Source: Chryseobacterium indoltheticum (GTDB lineage: Bacteria > Bacteroidota > Bacteroidia > Flavobacteriales > Weeksellaceae). Taken from it: 64,000 nt of DNA. This document shows positions 17,694 through 26,565 of the stretch, in pieces (the stretch's first letter is position 1; each line of letters opens with the position of its first letter). The translations under genes were made by a program, and so were the position numbers. The stretch is from positions 2,790,001 to 2,854,000 of the forward strand of contig NZ_CP033929.1 in assembly GCF_003815915.1 (NCBI RefSeq), given 5' to 3'. A model generated the notes under the pieces. It did no database searches and was not told the DNA's origin. It saw only the letters and a list, made by a program, of their open reading frames with translations.

Positions 17694-18842
17694 TTATACT
17701 GATTTTAATATTATTTTACCTTTTTTGGATTGTGTAAAAATAAGATACTGATTTCCGCCATCTTTCAACTGATATTTTTTCTTGATTTCTTCCGGTTTTA
17801 ACGGATAATTTTTGGAGATCAGATTAAACTGTTCTTTTTTCTTAATCTCTTTTGAATCAATCACATTCATTTCTAAAATTCTTCCCGGAAAATCTGAAAT
17901 TTTAACATCAGAAGTGTATAAATGCGTATTGGGATGCAGTTTTTTTAGCTTAAATTCACTTGAAATTAAATTAAAAATTCCTGCTTTCATAATTGTATTA
18001 TTGGGAATATAAATAAATTGTTGCGGTTCACTATATTCTGCCTGAGCATTTTTCTCTGCATGAATATCAAAACTAAAATCATTTTCGCCGCTCTCAAGAT
18101 TCACACAATTACACATAATTTCTCCTGAATAATTTTTAGAAAGGAAAACAACAATCTCTTTCACATCATTTCTAACAGCAATAATTTCAATTTTAGAAAT
18201 ATTTTTTAAGACCGAAATCAGGTATTTTAAATCAATTAAAGGAGACAGCTTTATGATAACTTGTTCCGAAATAAAGAGCAACTGGTCCTGAATTTCCAAA
18301 ATATTCGGTGAAAGGTCTTCAAGCAGAAAAACTTTATTTTTATTCTGATCTCGTCGCGCAGGATCGAGATAAATTACATCAAAATTTTCATTGTTTTCAG
18401 TAAGAAAATCTTCTAATTTTTCATTAATGAAGTTTGCTTTTTTCCCTAAAATGCTCCAATTATGCTTTACGATATCTAAAAGTTCTTTATTTTGTTCGAC
18501 TAGAGTGATTTCTTTAAAATTTTTAGATAAATAATAGGCATCTATTCCAAAACCGCTTGTTAAATCGATGAATTTTTCACCTTTCAGAATTTCAGATTTA
18601 TAAAGCGCTGTTTTTTCTGAAGAAGACTGTTCCAGATTGAGTTGTGGCGGGAAAATAATTCCGTCTTGCAAAAGAAAAGGAAATTTTTTCTGGGCCACCT
18701 GTCTTCCTTTGATTTGCTGAACGATTTCCTGCATAGAAACTTCAGGAAACGGGGATTTTTTTAACAACAAAGAATGTAAATCGGCATTAAGATTTGCATT
18801 GATGTAGTTTTGAATTTCCCTTTTTGAATGCCACGAATGCAC
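17694..18842 (-). CDS. Class I SAM-dependent methyltransferase with THUMP-like C-terminal domain
   Basis: The SAM-binding motif I is FIDLTSGFGIDAYYLS (about residues 95-110), an acidic turn LVEQN follows near 119, and the catalytic DVIYLDPARRD motif lies near 155, which resembles N-methyltransferases acting on nucleic acid bases. The C-terminal 70 residues (from about 310, including YPLKPEEIKKKYQLKDGG) look like the THUMP-like domain found in this Bacteroidota family. An RNA substrate is therefore plausible but not shown. The length is 382 aa. The 136-base gap before the lipoprotein gene shows nothing notable. Confidence 0.75.
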   Translation of the reverse strand: MHSWHSKREIQNYINANLNADLHSLLLKKSPFPEVSMQEIVQQIKGRQVAQKKFPFLLQDGIIFPPQLNLEQSSSEKTALYKSEILKGEKFIDLTSGFGIDAYYLSKNFKEITLVEQNKELLDIVKHNWSILGKKANFINEKLEDFLTENNENFDVIYLDPARRDQNKNKVFLLEDLSPNILEIQDQLLFISEQVIIKLSPLIDLKYLISVLKNISKIEIIAVRNDVKEIVVFLSKNYSGEIMCNCVNLESGENDFSFDIHAEKNAQAEYSEPQQFIYIPNNTIMKAGIFNLISSEFKLKKLHPNTHLYTSDVKISDFPGRILEMNVIDSKEIKKKEQFNLISKNYPLKPEEIKKKYQLKDGGNQYLIFTQSKKGKIILKSV

Positions 18843-18867
18843 TAATTTCTTTTTAAAATATTAATAA

Positions 18868-19239
18868 TTATAAAACTATTCTTTTATAATTTAGTTTTGT
18901 CTCACCAAAATTAACAATAATAGCTAATTTATTTTCAGAAACTTTTAGGTAATTAATTGCCTGTGCAAGATCAGCGTCTGCAATCTGACTCTTTCCTTTA
19001 ATTTCCAAAATAATTTCTTCGCTAATTACAAAATCTGCATAAAATTTATGAGGAAGAATAATCCCTTTATACACCACTTCATATTCCTTTTCTCTTTCAT
19101 AGAATATTTCAGCTTTCCGAAATTCTATCTCCAAAGCATCTTTATAAACAATTTCAGAAAATCCATGTCCAAGATAGTTATGAATTTCCATACAAATTCC
19201 TATAATCCCATATGACTCTTCTTTGTAAATGACATTCAT
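18868..19239 (-). CDS. GxxExxY protein
   Basis: A 123-aa member of the GxxExxY family: the name-giving motif is GFSEIVY (about residues 26-32), followed by EREKEYEVVYKG and the conserved FYADFVISEEIILEIKG segment, which resembles a restriction-endonuclease-like nuclease core (D, then ExK). Function in bacteria is unknown. These genes occur scattered and in many copies in Bacteroidota and cyanobacteria, and they often look like insertions between unrelated genes, as here between a methyltransferase and the mutase subunit. It has its own promoter box. Confidence 0.85.
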   Translation of the reverse strand: MNVIYKEESYGIIGICMEIHNYLGHGFSEIVYKDALEIEFRKAEIFYEREKEYEVVYKGIILPHKFYADFVISEEIILEIKGKSQIADADLAQAINYLKVSENKLAIIVNFGETKLNYKRIVL

Positions 19240-19263
19240 ATATTACTCCATTTGTGTTTAATA

Positions 19264-19271
19264 CAAATTTA
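19264..19271 (-). promoter_or_regulatory. Candidate -7 box for the GxxExxY gene
   Basis: Minus strand reads TAaaTTTG, 24 bases before the ATG at 19239. No clear -33 TTG. Confidence 0.5.
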
Positions 19272-19314
19272 ATAAATATATTCGTGCATTAGTGGCATTA
19301 AATACGATTACTCT

Positions 19315-20478
19315 TTACTCAAACATTTCAGCGCAACGAACAGCTTTTATTTCTTTTTCGCTGTACAGTTCTTCTACCGACTTTTTAACGTCTAACTTGG
19401 GATATAAATTTACTCCAATCAGCTTTATTTTGCCTTCTTCTACCCACTTTTGCTCTTCAACAGCATGATCGTAAATATTTTTCTGAATAATCCCTTGTTT
19501 TAAAGATTCAAGATAGCCTCCGTTTTCTTCGGTTTCAACAAAGAAAGCCCAAGATTTATCCGCAATCTGTTGGGTAATATCTTCAACATAATAGCTATTG
19601 TTTGAGGCATCTTCAAAAACATTGATAATACTTTCGTATGCCAAAACAATCTGTTGTTTGAAAGAAATTTCTTCTGAAATATCTGTACTTTTTTCAACCA
19701 AATAATTGGTACTGTATACTGCATCTGCCCCGCCAATCATTGCCGAAGCCAATTCTAACGTCGAGCGAATGAGATTATTTTCATTGTCAGAAATTGCTTT
19801 GTTTCTCAATGAAGTTTCAGCAAAAATATATGGAATGTCGTCTAAATCATATTCTTTAGACAATTGATTGAAAACTAATTTAAAAGCACGGATTTTAGCC
19901 ATTTCAAAGAAATAATTTCCTCCAACGGCAATTCTGAAAATGAGTTTATTGATGATTTCTGACCCGTAAACTTCGATTAACTCTTTTGTTTTGGCCAACG
20001 CAATACCCAATTGTTGGTAAATTGCAGCCCCGGCATTCTGATGAAGCGAAACATCTACGCAGATATTTCTTTTAAAAGCTTTTGCTAAAAGCTCTTTTAC
20101 CAGCTGATCATTAATCTCTGCATTGTTTTCATCAAAAACATCAATCAAAGAAAAATACTGATCTTCATCTTGCGGACTGATGTGTTCTGCTAAATCTTTA
20201 TTGTTAACAAAAATCGTTTTCTCTACCAAATTTTCTACATTTTCATTCAATAAAAATGCAAAAACATCATCTTCAAGACTTTCGTGATATGTTGCTACCA
20301 AATGCGTGCTTTCTTCCACTTTCGGAAGGTTTGCCATTGGCTTCTGAACAGAATTATAGAAAGGTTTTACATCAATTCCTTCCAAATTTTCTTTTTTCAG
20401 AATCGTGTAGATATCTTCAGTTTTAAGCTGTTTTTTAACAAGATTTTCCCAGCTTGAGAAAGTTTCTGAGTTTGACAT
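19315..20478 (-). CDS. mutA: Methylmalonyl-CoA mutase small (beta) subunit
   Basis: The non-catalytic subunit of B12-dependent methylmalonyl-CoA mutase, which interconverts succinyl-CoA and (R)-methylmalonyl-CoA. The 387 residues cover only the TIM-barrel-like mutase domain (landmarks RIAVGGNYFFEMAKIRAFK, AETSLRNKAISDNENNLIRST, MIGGADAVY); no cobalamin-binding DxHxxG motif is present, as expected for this subunit in Bacteroidota. The catalytic large subunit, which normally follows, is not in this window: downstream lie a GxxExxY gene and a methyltransferase instead. Confidence 0.85.
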   Translation of the reverse strand: MSNSETFSSWENLVKKQLKTEDIYTILKKENLEGIDVKPFYNSVQKPMANLPKVEESTHLVATYHESLEDDVFAFLLNENVENLVEKTIFVNNKDLAEHISPQDEDQYFSLIDVFDENNAEINDQLVKELLAKAFKRNICVDVSLHQNAGAAIYQQLGIALAKTKELIEVYGSEIINKLIFRIAVGGNYFFEMAKIRAFKLVFNQLSKEYDLDDIPYIFAETSLRNKAISDNENNLIRSTLELASAMIGGADAVYSTNYLVEKSTDISEEISFKQQIVLAYESIINVFEDASNNSYYVEDITQQIADKSWAFFVETEENGGYLESLKQGIIQKNIYDHAVEEQKWVEEGKIKLIGVNLYPKLDVKKSVEELYSEKEIKAVRCAEMFE

Positions 20479-20484
20479 AAGTGA

Positions 20485-20578
20485 TGGGTAATATGTAATG
20501 GGTGATGAGCAATTTTGATTCGCTGGCGAAGTAAATTTACAGCGAAGTTAATTGACTATTCACAATTGACTTCAAAAT
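20485..20578. repeat. Dispersed intergenic repeat, second copy
   Basis: The 100-base gap between the FtsB-like gene and mutA. Positions 20550-20567 are identical to 11321-11338 (18 bases, same orientation). Words such as GATGGGTAATATG/ATGGGTGATGAG (20485-20510) and GCGAAGTAAATT/AATTTACAGCGAA (20526-20547, an inverted pair) make it a degenerate hairpin. Confidence 0.55.
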
Positions 20579-20935
20579 TTATTTTTTAGCAATATTGGCG
20601 CTGTCTACAACGAGGATGAAAATTTCTTCGTTGGGTTTTTTCATAAAATAATTTTCTCTGGCGTATTTTTCTTTTTCAGATTTATTATTCATCAGTTTTT
20701 TGTAGAATGTATCATTCTTTTCGTATTCTGATTTATAATATTCTAGCTGATCTTCGTATTTATTAATCTCGCCATTGAGCTCATGGATTACCAAAAAAGA
20801 TGTTTTATCAAAGAAAACCATCCACACCAGAAACAAGAAAATCGTCAGAATATATTTGTTTAAAACATAACTCTGAAAAAATTTATAGATTTCCGATTTT
20901 GGTTTAATGTCTTTAATGAGCTCTTTTTCTGCCAT
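20579..20935 (-). CDS. FtsB/DivIC-like septum formation initiator protein
   Basis: A 118-aa bitopic membrane protein: short cytoplasmic N-terminus, one transmembrane helix (about residues 29-48, YILTIFLFLVWMVFFDKTSF) and an extracytoplasmic coiled coil (about 55-90), ending in the YARENYFMKKPNEEIFIL segment typical of DivIC/FtsB proteins. It probably takes part in the FtsL-FtsQ divisome subcomplex. Its start codon is separated by a single base from the end of the uridine kinase gene, so the two are co-transcribed. Confidence 0.8.
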   Translation of the reverse strand: MAEKELIKDIKPKSEIYKFFQSYVLNKYILTIFLFLVWMVFFDKTSFLVIHELNGEINKYEDQLEYYKSEYEKNDTFYKKLMNNKSEKEKYARENYFMKKPNEEIFILVVDSANIAKK

Positions 20936-20936
20936 T

Positions 20937-21551
20937 TTAGTGTTTTCTTAATGAATTTTTAATAACTGTTGTTAAAAAATCAATCGCGACAGAATTCTGT
21001 CTCATATTTGGAATAATCAAATCGGCCTCGTTTTTTGACGGTTCGATAAATTCCTGATGCATAGGCTTCAAGGTAGTCTGATAACGATGTAAAACCTCAT
21101 TCAGATCTCTTCCTCTTTCTTGCGTATCTCTTTTGATTCGCCTGATCAGTCTCTCGTCTGAATCGGCATGAACGAATACTTTTAGATCAAATTCTTTTAG
21201 TAATTCTTTGTTCGTTAAAACAAGAATTCCCTCAACTACCAAAACATTTTTCGGCTCAACCGTTACATGATCGCCTGTTCTGCCGTGCGTTACAAAGCTG
21301 TAAAGAGGCTGCTCGATTGCTTCGTTGTTTTTCAAAGCCTTCACATGCTGAATCAATAGATCAAAATCGATGGATTTTGGGTGATCATAGTTCAAAGCTT
21401 CTCTTTCTGTAAGCGTAAGATTATGATTATCATTATAATAATTGTCCTGAGAAAGAATATTCATTCCTTCAATGTCAAGTTGCTGTATAATTTTATCAAC
21501 AACGGTAGTTTTGCCCGATCCTGTACCTCCGGCAATTCCTATTACAAGCAT
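20937..21551 (-). CDS. udk: Uridine kinase
   Basis: P-loop kinase phosphorylating uridine and cytidine with ATP or GTP in pyrimidine salvage. Walker A is GGTGSGKTT (residues 8-16), the SQDNYYND segment follows near 35-42, the LNYDHPKSIDFDLL uridine-binding region near 53-66, and RRIKRDTQERGRDL near 136-149 forms the lid. The length of 204 aa is standard. It heads a unit with the FtsB-like gene and probably mutA. The nucleoside transporter at 9199 could supply its substrate. Confidence 0.93.
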   Translation of the reverse strand: MLVIGIAGGTGSGKTTVVDKIIQQLDIEGMNILSQDNYYNDNHNLTLTEREALNYDHPKSIDFDLLIQHVKALKNNEAIEQPLYSFVTHGRTGDHVTVEPKNVLVVEGILVLTNKELLKEFDLKVFVHADSDERLIRRIKRDTQERGRDLNEVLHRYQTTLKPMHQEFIEPSKNEADLIIPNMRQNSVAIDFLTTVIKNSLRKH

Positions 21552-21576
21552 TCTGTTTGTTTCTTTAGAGTTTTTA

Positions 21577-21584
21577 CAAAGATA
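21577..21584 (-). promoter_or_regulatory. Candidate -7 box for udk
   Basis: Minus strand reads TAtcTTTG, about 25 bases before the udk ATG at 21551. No clear -33 TTG at the usual distance. Confidence 0.5.
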
Positions 21585-21645
21585 GTATTTTAGATGAAAT
21601 GAGATGTCAGAAATTAGAATTTAGAGTTTAGTTTAGATTCAAAAA

Positions 21646-21669
21646 AAACTCCGACAGTTGCCGGAGTTT
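21646..21669 (-). terminator. Terminator after clpS
   Basis: An 8-bp stem, AAACTCCG (21646-21653) with CGGAGTTT (21662-21669), with T run on the minus strand. It starts three bases after the clpS stop codon. The adjacent 21600-21640 region carries short TTAGAATTTAGAGTTTAG-type words. Confidence 0.75.
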
Positions 21670-21672
21670 ATA

Positions 21673-21978
21673 TTATACGATTTCGCTTGTTAAGCTTCTT
21701 GCAATTAATTTTTCATGCATCGGTTTCAGAATATCCATTGAGCCTGTTTTTACGGTGCATTTGCCTTTAAAATGAACCAACATGGTGCATTGCTCTGCCT
21801 GTATCGGATCGTGTTTGCAAATTTGAATCAACGCTTCGATCACATCGTCGAAAGTATGAATATCGTCATTGTGCAAAATCAATTTGTACACTTCATCAGT
21901 ATCATCCAAAACCAGAACTTCTTCTTCGTACTGTCGTTTCGGATCTTCATAATCTTTTATGCTGTTATAAAAAATCAT
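21673..21978 (-). CDS. clpS: ClpS-type adaptor of the ClpAP/ClpCP protease
   Basis: Adaptor that hands N-degron substrates to the Clp ATPase. The ClpS core runs from YKLILHNDDIHTFDDVIEAL (the NDD substrate-pocket segment, about residues 31-50) to MLVHFKGKCTVKTG (about 66-79). The length of 101 aa is usual. It starts 11 bases after the CorC-type gene ends, so it is probably the second gene of that operon, and it is followed directly by a terminator. Confidence 0.88.
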   Translation of the reverse strand: MIFYNSIKDYEDPKRQYEEEVLVLDDTDEVYKLILHNDDIHTFDDVIEALIQICKHDPIQAEQCTMLVHFKGKCTVKTGSMDILKPMHEKLIARSLTSEIV

Positions 21979-21989
21979 TCCTTTTATAT

Positions 21990-23345
21990 TTAAACATCTA
22001 ATTTATCTAAAATATCGTCTACTATATTGGGTTCAATATATACCAATTCAACCATTTCGACGCTTTTATTATTCATTTTCAATATCTTAAAATGATAATT
22101 TTCCAAATCAAACTCCTGGTTTTCTTCAGGAATATCTTCTAAAGCATGCAAAATGAATCCGGCCAATGTATTGTATTCACTTTCCTCAGAAAGGGTTAAT
22201 TTTTTAGGTAACGATTCGTTGATCTCATCCAAAGGCTGAGTCGCTTTTACCCAATAGGTATTTTCAGCAATTTTATCAACCAGTTTTTCTTCGTCATCTT
22301 CCTCATCCTGAATTTCACCTACCAATTCTTCCAAAATATCTTCTAATGTAATAATCCCTTCGGTACCACCAAATTCATCAATTACAATAGCCAAATGTCT
22401 TTTTTTCTGTTGGAAAATCTTTAAAAGATCTGAAATTTTCTTGCTTCCGACTACGAAAAAAGCTTCTCCCATAAGGCTTTTCAAATCATCATGACTGAGG
22501 TTACCTTTTCTTTTAACAAATTCTCTGATGATTTCTTTTGTATAAAATACACCGATGATATTGTCGATTGAGTTTTCGTAAACCGGAATTCTAGAATATC
22601 CGCTCTCAATAATTTTATCTATAATAACATTAAGATCCTCTGTAAAATCAATAGAAAGTATATTTTGTCTCGGAACCATAATTTGTTTTGCCGAATGATC
22701 GGTAAAATCAAATGCATTTTTTATGATTTCGTAGTTCTCTTCCTCAATTTCACCGCTGTCGGCACTTTGTTTTACCAAAAGCTGAAGCTCTTCTGTCGAG
22801 TGAATTTCCTGTTCTGATGCAGGGTGAATTTTCATTAGCCTTAATACGCCATTAGACATCAAATTCATCAACCAAATAAATGGTTTAAAAATGGTGTAAA
22901 AAACTCTTAAAGGGACAGCCGTTGCCATCGTAGTTGCCTCTGCTTTTCGTATCGCAATAGATTTCGGAATTAATTCACCAAAAACAATATGCATTACAGT
23001 AATGATCAAAAAGCTGATCACAAGAGAGATTGTAGTTACGGTAGATTCACTGAAATTTATGCTTAGTGAATGAAAAATATTATCAATCACATGATGCATT
23101 GCACTTTCGCCAACCCAACCTAATGCAAGTGACGCTAATGTAATACCAAGCTGAGTGGCAGAAAGATACTCATCAAGATGCTTGATAATGTGCTCTGCCT
23201 GTTTTGCCATAGAATCACCATCGGCAGCTTTAAGCTGAATTTGCGAGTAACGAACTTTAACAATTGAAAATTCTGCGGCTACGAAAAAGCCATTTAATAA
23301 TACAAGAAACAAAGCTAATAGTAGCCTGACTATGTCCGAGTCCAT
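21990..23345 (-). CDS. CNNM/CorC-type membrane protein (hemolysin family)
   Basis: Polytopic inner-membrane protein of 451 aa. An N-terminal CNNM/DUF21 transmembrane domain (about residues 1-190, four hydrophobic segments, including the VFGELIPKSIAIRKAE motif) is followed by paired CBS domains (about 205-335, IMVPRQNILSI and HLAIVIDEFGGTEGIITLEDI) and a C-terminal CorC/HlyC transporter-associated domain (about 350-440). Relatives are linked to magnesium or cobalt efflux. The hemolysin name is historical. It leads a unit with clpS. Confidence 0.87.
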   Translation of the reverse strand: MDSDIVRLLLALFLVLLNGFFVAAEFSIVKVRYSQIQLKAADGDSMAKQAEHIIKHLDEYLSATQLGITLASLALGWVGESAMHHVIDNIFHSLSINFSESTVTTISLVISFLIITVMHIVFGELIPKSIAIRKAEATTMATAVPLRVFYTIFKPFIWLMNLMSNGVLRLMKIHPASEQEIHSTEELQLLVKQSADSGEIEEENYEIIKNAFDFTDHSAKQIMVPRQNILSIDFTEDLNVIIDKIIESGYSRIPVYENSIDNIIGVFYTKEIIREFVKRKGNLSHDDLKSLMGEAFFVVGSKKISDLLKIFQQKKRHLAIVIDEFGGTEGIITLEDILEELVGEIQDEEDDEEKLVDKIAENTYWVKATQPLDEINESLPKKLTLSEESEYNTLAGFILHALEDIPEENQEFDLENYHFKILKMNNKSVEMVELVYIEPNIVDDILDKLDV

Positions 23346-23367
23346 TTAGAAATTATAATTTATGTTA

Positions 23368-23394
23368 CAAAGATATATAAAATTATGATAACAA
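23368..23394 (-). promoter_or_regulatory. Promoter of the CorC-clpS unit
   Basis: Minus strand shows TTG (23394-23392), a 16-base spacer and TAtcTTTG (23375-23368). The spacer is one base shorter than the usual range. The ATG at 23345 is about 22 bases downstream of the box. The -33 element touches the atpG terminator region. Confidence 0.5.
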
Positions 23395-23396
23395 AA

Positions 23397-23420
23397 AAAG
23401 CACCGAAGTATCGGTGCTTT
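23397..23420 (-). terminator. Terminator of the ATP synthase operon
   Basis: A 10-bp perfect GC-containing stem, AAAGCACCGA (23397-23406) with TCGGTGCTTT (23411-23420), four-base loop, then T-rich on the minus strand. It lies 20 bases after the atpG stop codon. Confidence 0.85.
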
Positions 23421-23440
23421 TATATTTTTTGAATATTTTA

Positions 23441-24310
23441 TTACGAATTTTTCAAAGCTTCTGCTCCTGAAACGATTTCTAAGATCTCGTTTGTAATAGC
23501 AGCCTGTCTTGCTTTGTTGTAGAAAATAACCAAGTCGTTTTTCAGATCCTGAGCATTGTCGGTTGCTTTGTGCATTGCCGTCATTCTCGCACCATGTTCT
23601 GAAGCTACAGAGTCTAAAACTGCCTTGAAAACCTGTGTTTTAATAGATTTCGGAATTAAATTATCTAAAATTTCGTTTCTATTAGGTTCAAAAATATAAT
23701 CAGTTTCAGCCTGACCTTCTTCTTTCTCAGTTTCCACCATTGAGATCGGAAGAACTTGTTCTGTAATCACTTCCTGAGTTGCCGCGTTGATAAATCTATT
23801 GTAAATTAAATAAACTTCATCAAATTTACCTTCAATAAAGCTTGACATCACACTTTCTGTAATGTTTGCTACTTTATCAAAGCTAAGATTATCGAAAATT
23901 GCGCTTTCATTTGAAAACACTGCACGGTTTTTTCTTACAGCATCATAAACTTTTTTACCAATGGTAAGAACTTCAACTTCGTACTGAGCGTTGTTTTGAA
24001 ACTGTTGGTTTAATTCTTTTACAACAGACGAGTTAAAAGCACCTGCCAAACCTCTGTTTGAAGTTACAGCAATAAATAGTACTTTTTTTACTTCTCTCTT
24101 CTGAGCGTAAACAGAAACCTGATCAGGATCTGAACTAGAATTTACATTCTGGATGATCTCCTGAAGTTTTTCAGAATAAGGTCTCAACATTACGATGGCA
24201 TCTTGTGCTTTTTTTAGTTTCGCAGCCGAAACCATTTTCATAGCACGTGTAATTTGCATCGTAGATGAAATTGAACTGATTCTTCCTCGTATTTCTTTTA
24301 AGTTTGCCAT
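23441..24310 (-). CDS. atpG: ATP synthase F1 gamma subunit
   Basis: Central rotating shaft of F1, coupling proton flow to catalysis in the alpha3beta3 head. The N-terminal helix MANLKEIRGRISSISSTMQITRAMKMVSAAKLKKAQ and the C-terminal helix with SEHGARMTAMHKATDNA, then NKARQAAITNEILEIVSGA, are diagnostic (longer stretches given here only as landmarks of positions 1-36 and 240-285). The length of 289 aa is usual. It is the last gene of the operon and follows atpA by 85 bases that carry a word repeat. Confidence 0.97.
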   Translation of the reverse strand: MANLKEIRGRISSISSTMQITRAMKMVSAAKLKKAQDAIVMLRPYSEKLQEIIQNVNSSSDPDQVSVYAQKREVKKVLFIAVTSNRGLAGAFNSSVVKELNQQFQNNAQYEVEVLTIGKKVYDAVRKNRAVFSNESAIFDNLSFDKVANITESVMSSFIEGKFDEVYLIYNRFINAATQEVITEQVLPISMVETEKEEGQAETDYIFEPNRNEILDNLIPKSIKTQVFKAVLDSVASEHGARMTAMHKATDNAQDLKNDLVIFYNKARQAAITNEILEIVSGAEALKNS

Positions 24311-24314
24311 ATCG

Positions 24315-24395
24315 GGTTAGTTGTTGGTTGTCGGTTGTTGGTTGCTAGTTTTAGAAAATTCTGTCAACTATCAACCAAAAACCATCAACTAATTT
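24315..24395. repeat. Degenerate TTGGTTG word repeat between atpA and atpG
   Basis: The 85-base gap contains TTAGTTGTTGGTTG, TCGGTTGTTGGTTG and, inverted, CAACTATCAACCAAAAACCA and CATCAACTAA. The two halves can pair imperfectly, giving a hairpin between two co-transcribed genes. Confidence 0.5.
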
Positions 24396-25973
24396 TTAGT
24401 TATATTTTGCAGCTATATCATTAGCAGCCTGCTTAAGAACACCAGTAATATCGTTATCGATTTTCCCAGCTTTAAGAGCAGCCATAGTTTCAGGGTGCTT
24501 AGATCTTAGGAACTCGATGTACTCGATTTGGAATTCTTTTACTTTCTTGATAGGAACGTTTCTCATTAAATTCTCTGTACCTGCATAGATCATAGCAACC
24601 TGGCTATCTACAGGAAGTGGAGAATTTACCGGCTGCTTCAAAAGCTCTACGTTTCTTTCACCTTTAGAAATAACAGCTAAAGTAGAAGCATCAAGGTCTG
24701 AACCGAATTTAGCAAATGCTTCCAATTCTTTATACTGAGCCTGGTCTAATTTAAGAGTACCAGAAACTTTTTTCATAGATTTGATCTGAGCATTACCTCC
24801 AACACGAGATACAGAAATACCTACGTTGATTGCCGGACGAACCCCTGAGTTGAACAAGTCTGACTCCAAGAAAATCTGTCCGTCTGTAATAGAGATTACG
24901 TTCGTTGGGATATATGCAGAAACGTCACCTGCCTGAGTTTCGATGATCGGAAGTGCCGTTAATGAACCACCACCCTTTACGATTGGTCTTAGAGACTCAG
25001 GTAAATCATTCATCTGGCTAGCAATAGTATCATCAGCGATTACTTTTGCAGCTCTTTCCAATAATCTTGAGTGAAGATAGAAAACGTCTCCAGGATAAGC
25101 TTCACGGCCCGGTGGTCTTCTCAATAGTAGAGAAAGCTCACGGTATGCTACCGCTTGTTTAGATAAATCATCATAGATAATCAAAGCCGGTCTACCTGAG
25201 TCTCTGAAGAATTCTCCGATAGATGCACCTGCCATTGCAGAATAAACCTGCATAGGAACCGGGTCTGAAGCGTTAGCTGCAACAATTACTGTATAAGCCA
25301 AAGCACCTTTATCTGATAACGTTTTTACAATCTGAGCTACTGTAGAAGCTTTTTGCCCGATTGCAACATATATACAATATACTGGCTGACCAGCATCAAA
25401 AAATTCTTTCTGGTTGATAATTGTATCAATAGCAACAGTAGTTTTACCTGTCTGTCTGTCACCAATGATAAGCTCTCTCTGACCTCTTCCTACAGGGATC
25501 ATAGAGTCGATTGCAACGATACCTGTTTGTAAAGGCTCAGTTACAGGTTGTCTGTAGATAACACCCGGAGCTTTTCTTTCTAATGGCATTTCGTATAAAT
25601 CCCCTGTGATAGGACCTTTACCATCGATTGGATTACCAAGAGTATCAACTACTCTACCTAACATCCCTTCTCCTACTTTAATAGAAGAAATTCTGTTTGT
25701 TCTTTTTACTGTATCTCCTTCTCTTACTAATTTACTTTCACCCAAAAGAGCAACACCTACGTTGTCTTCTTCTAAGTTTAGTACGATACCTTCTACATCA
25801 CTAGCAAATTTCACCAACTCGCCGTATTGTACATTTTCTAACCCGTATACACGAGCGATACCATCACCGATGGTAAGAACTGTACCTACTTCCTCAACAT
25901 TAGATTGAGTGTCGAAGTTGGCCAATTGCTGTTTTAAGATCGCAGATACTTCTGCTGGATTTATTTCTGCCAT
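24396..25973 (-). CDS. atpA: ATP synthase F1 alpha subunit
   Basis: Non-catalytic nucleotide-binding subunit of F1. Walker A GDRQTGKT occupies residues 171-178, the Walker B-like [12 protein letters not shown] follows near 263-274, and the [23 protein letters not shown] signature region lies near 286-308. The catalytic arginine motif is near the [10 protein letters not shown] segment (about 374-383). The length of 525 aa is standard for Bacteroidota. It sits after a gene for an unrelated secreted protein, which separates it from atpH. Confidence 0.97.
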   Translation of the reverse strand: MAEINPAEVSAILKQQLANFDTQSNVEEVGTVLTIGDGIARVYGLENVQYGELVKFASDVEGIVLNLEEDNVGVALLGESKLVREGDTVKRTNRISSIKVGEGMLGRVVDTLGNPIDGKGPITGDLYEMPLERKAPGVIYRQPVTEPLQTGIVAIDSMIPVGRGQRELIIGDRQTGKTTVAIDTIINQKEFFDAGQPVYCIYVAIGQKASTVAQIVKTLSDKGALAYTVIVAANASDPVPMQVYSAMAGASIGEFFRDSGRPALIIYDDLSKQAVAYRELSLLLRRPPGREAYPGDVFYLHSRLLERAAKVIADDTIASQMNDLPESLRPIVKGGGSLTALPIIETQAGDVSAYIPTNVISITDGQIFLESDLFNSGVRPAINVGISVSRVGGNAQIKSMKKVSGTLKLDQAQYKELEAFAKFGSDLDASTLAVISKGERNVELLKQPVNSPLPVDSQVAMIYAGTENLMRNVPIKKVKEFQIEYIEFLRSKHPETMAALKAGKIDNDITGVLKQAANDIAAKYN

Positions 25974-26005
25974 TGTATGGTTGTTTTTCTTTTTTAAAAT
26001 AATTT

Positions 26006-26545
26006 TTATCTTCCTAAACTGATATTAAAACCGTTTCGTGGTCTTGAATCTTGAATAATAACTGTATTAGTCCCGTTTGTAGCATTTGTCATTTCATTCC
26101 TCTTTTTAGAATATTCGAAGCCGACTTTTTTAGATAGTATTTCAAGCCTGTTTATATCTATCGAGCCATCGTCTTTTAAGATTCTTCCTCCATAAAGCAT
26201 TTTTATAAAGTTATCAGTGATATTACATCCAACCAAACAATGCGTAAGATCTGTTTCAAAATACACTGTATCTAAATCAGCAGACATTACCTCAAAATAA
26301 CTTACAAAACCACCTTTATTACTATAATTAATCTCTTTAGGATCATTATAATTATTAAATTTCAGGTAAAAAAGATCTTTCCCATTCAATGATATAATAT
26401 TGAATGAATCTTCAGCTACAGGATCTTTAAAGACTTTAACAAACTCTTTTCCGTCTACAGTCGCAATATCTTTTTTAATTTTAACTTTTTGTCCAAAAAC
26501 AGAACAAGAAATTACTACTGCAAAACCAAATAATTTTTTTTTCAT
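26006..26545 (-). CDS. Secreted protein of unknown function inside the ATP synthase operon
   Basis: Not recognised. The 179-aa protein has a signal peptide ([19 protein letters not shown]), then a mixed alpha/beta sequence with [14 protein letters not shown] (about residues 26-39), a cysteine pair in HCLVGCN (about 102-108) that could form a disulphide, and a basic C-terminus ([13 protein letters not shown]). It lies between atpH (20 bases upstream) and atpA (32 bases downstream) on the same strand and is presumably transcribed with them, yet nothing links it to ATP synthase. It may be a recent insertion or an envelope protein that profits from operon expression. Confidence 0.6.
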   Translation of the reverse strand: MKKKLFGFAVVISCSVFGQKVKIKKDIATVDGKEFVKVFKDPVAEDSFNIISLNGKDLFYLKFNNYNDPKEINYSNKGGFVSYFEVMSADLDTVYFETDLTHCLVGCNITDNFIKMLYGGRILKDDGSIDINRLEILSKKVGFEYSKKRNEMTNATNGTNTVIIQDSRPRNGFNISLGR

Positions 26546-26565
26546 GTGTTTGTGTTTTTATTATT

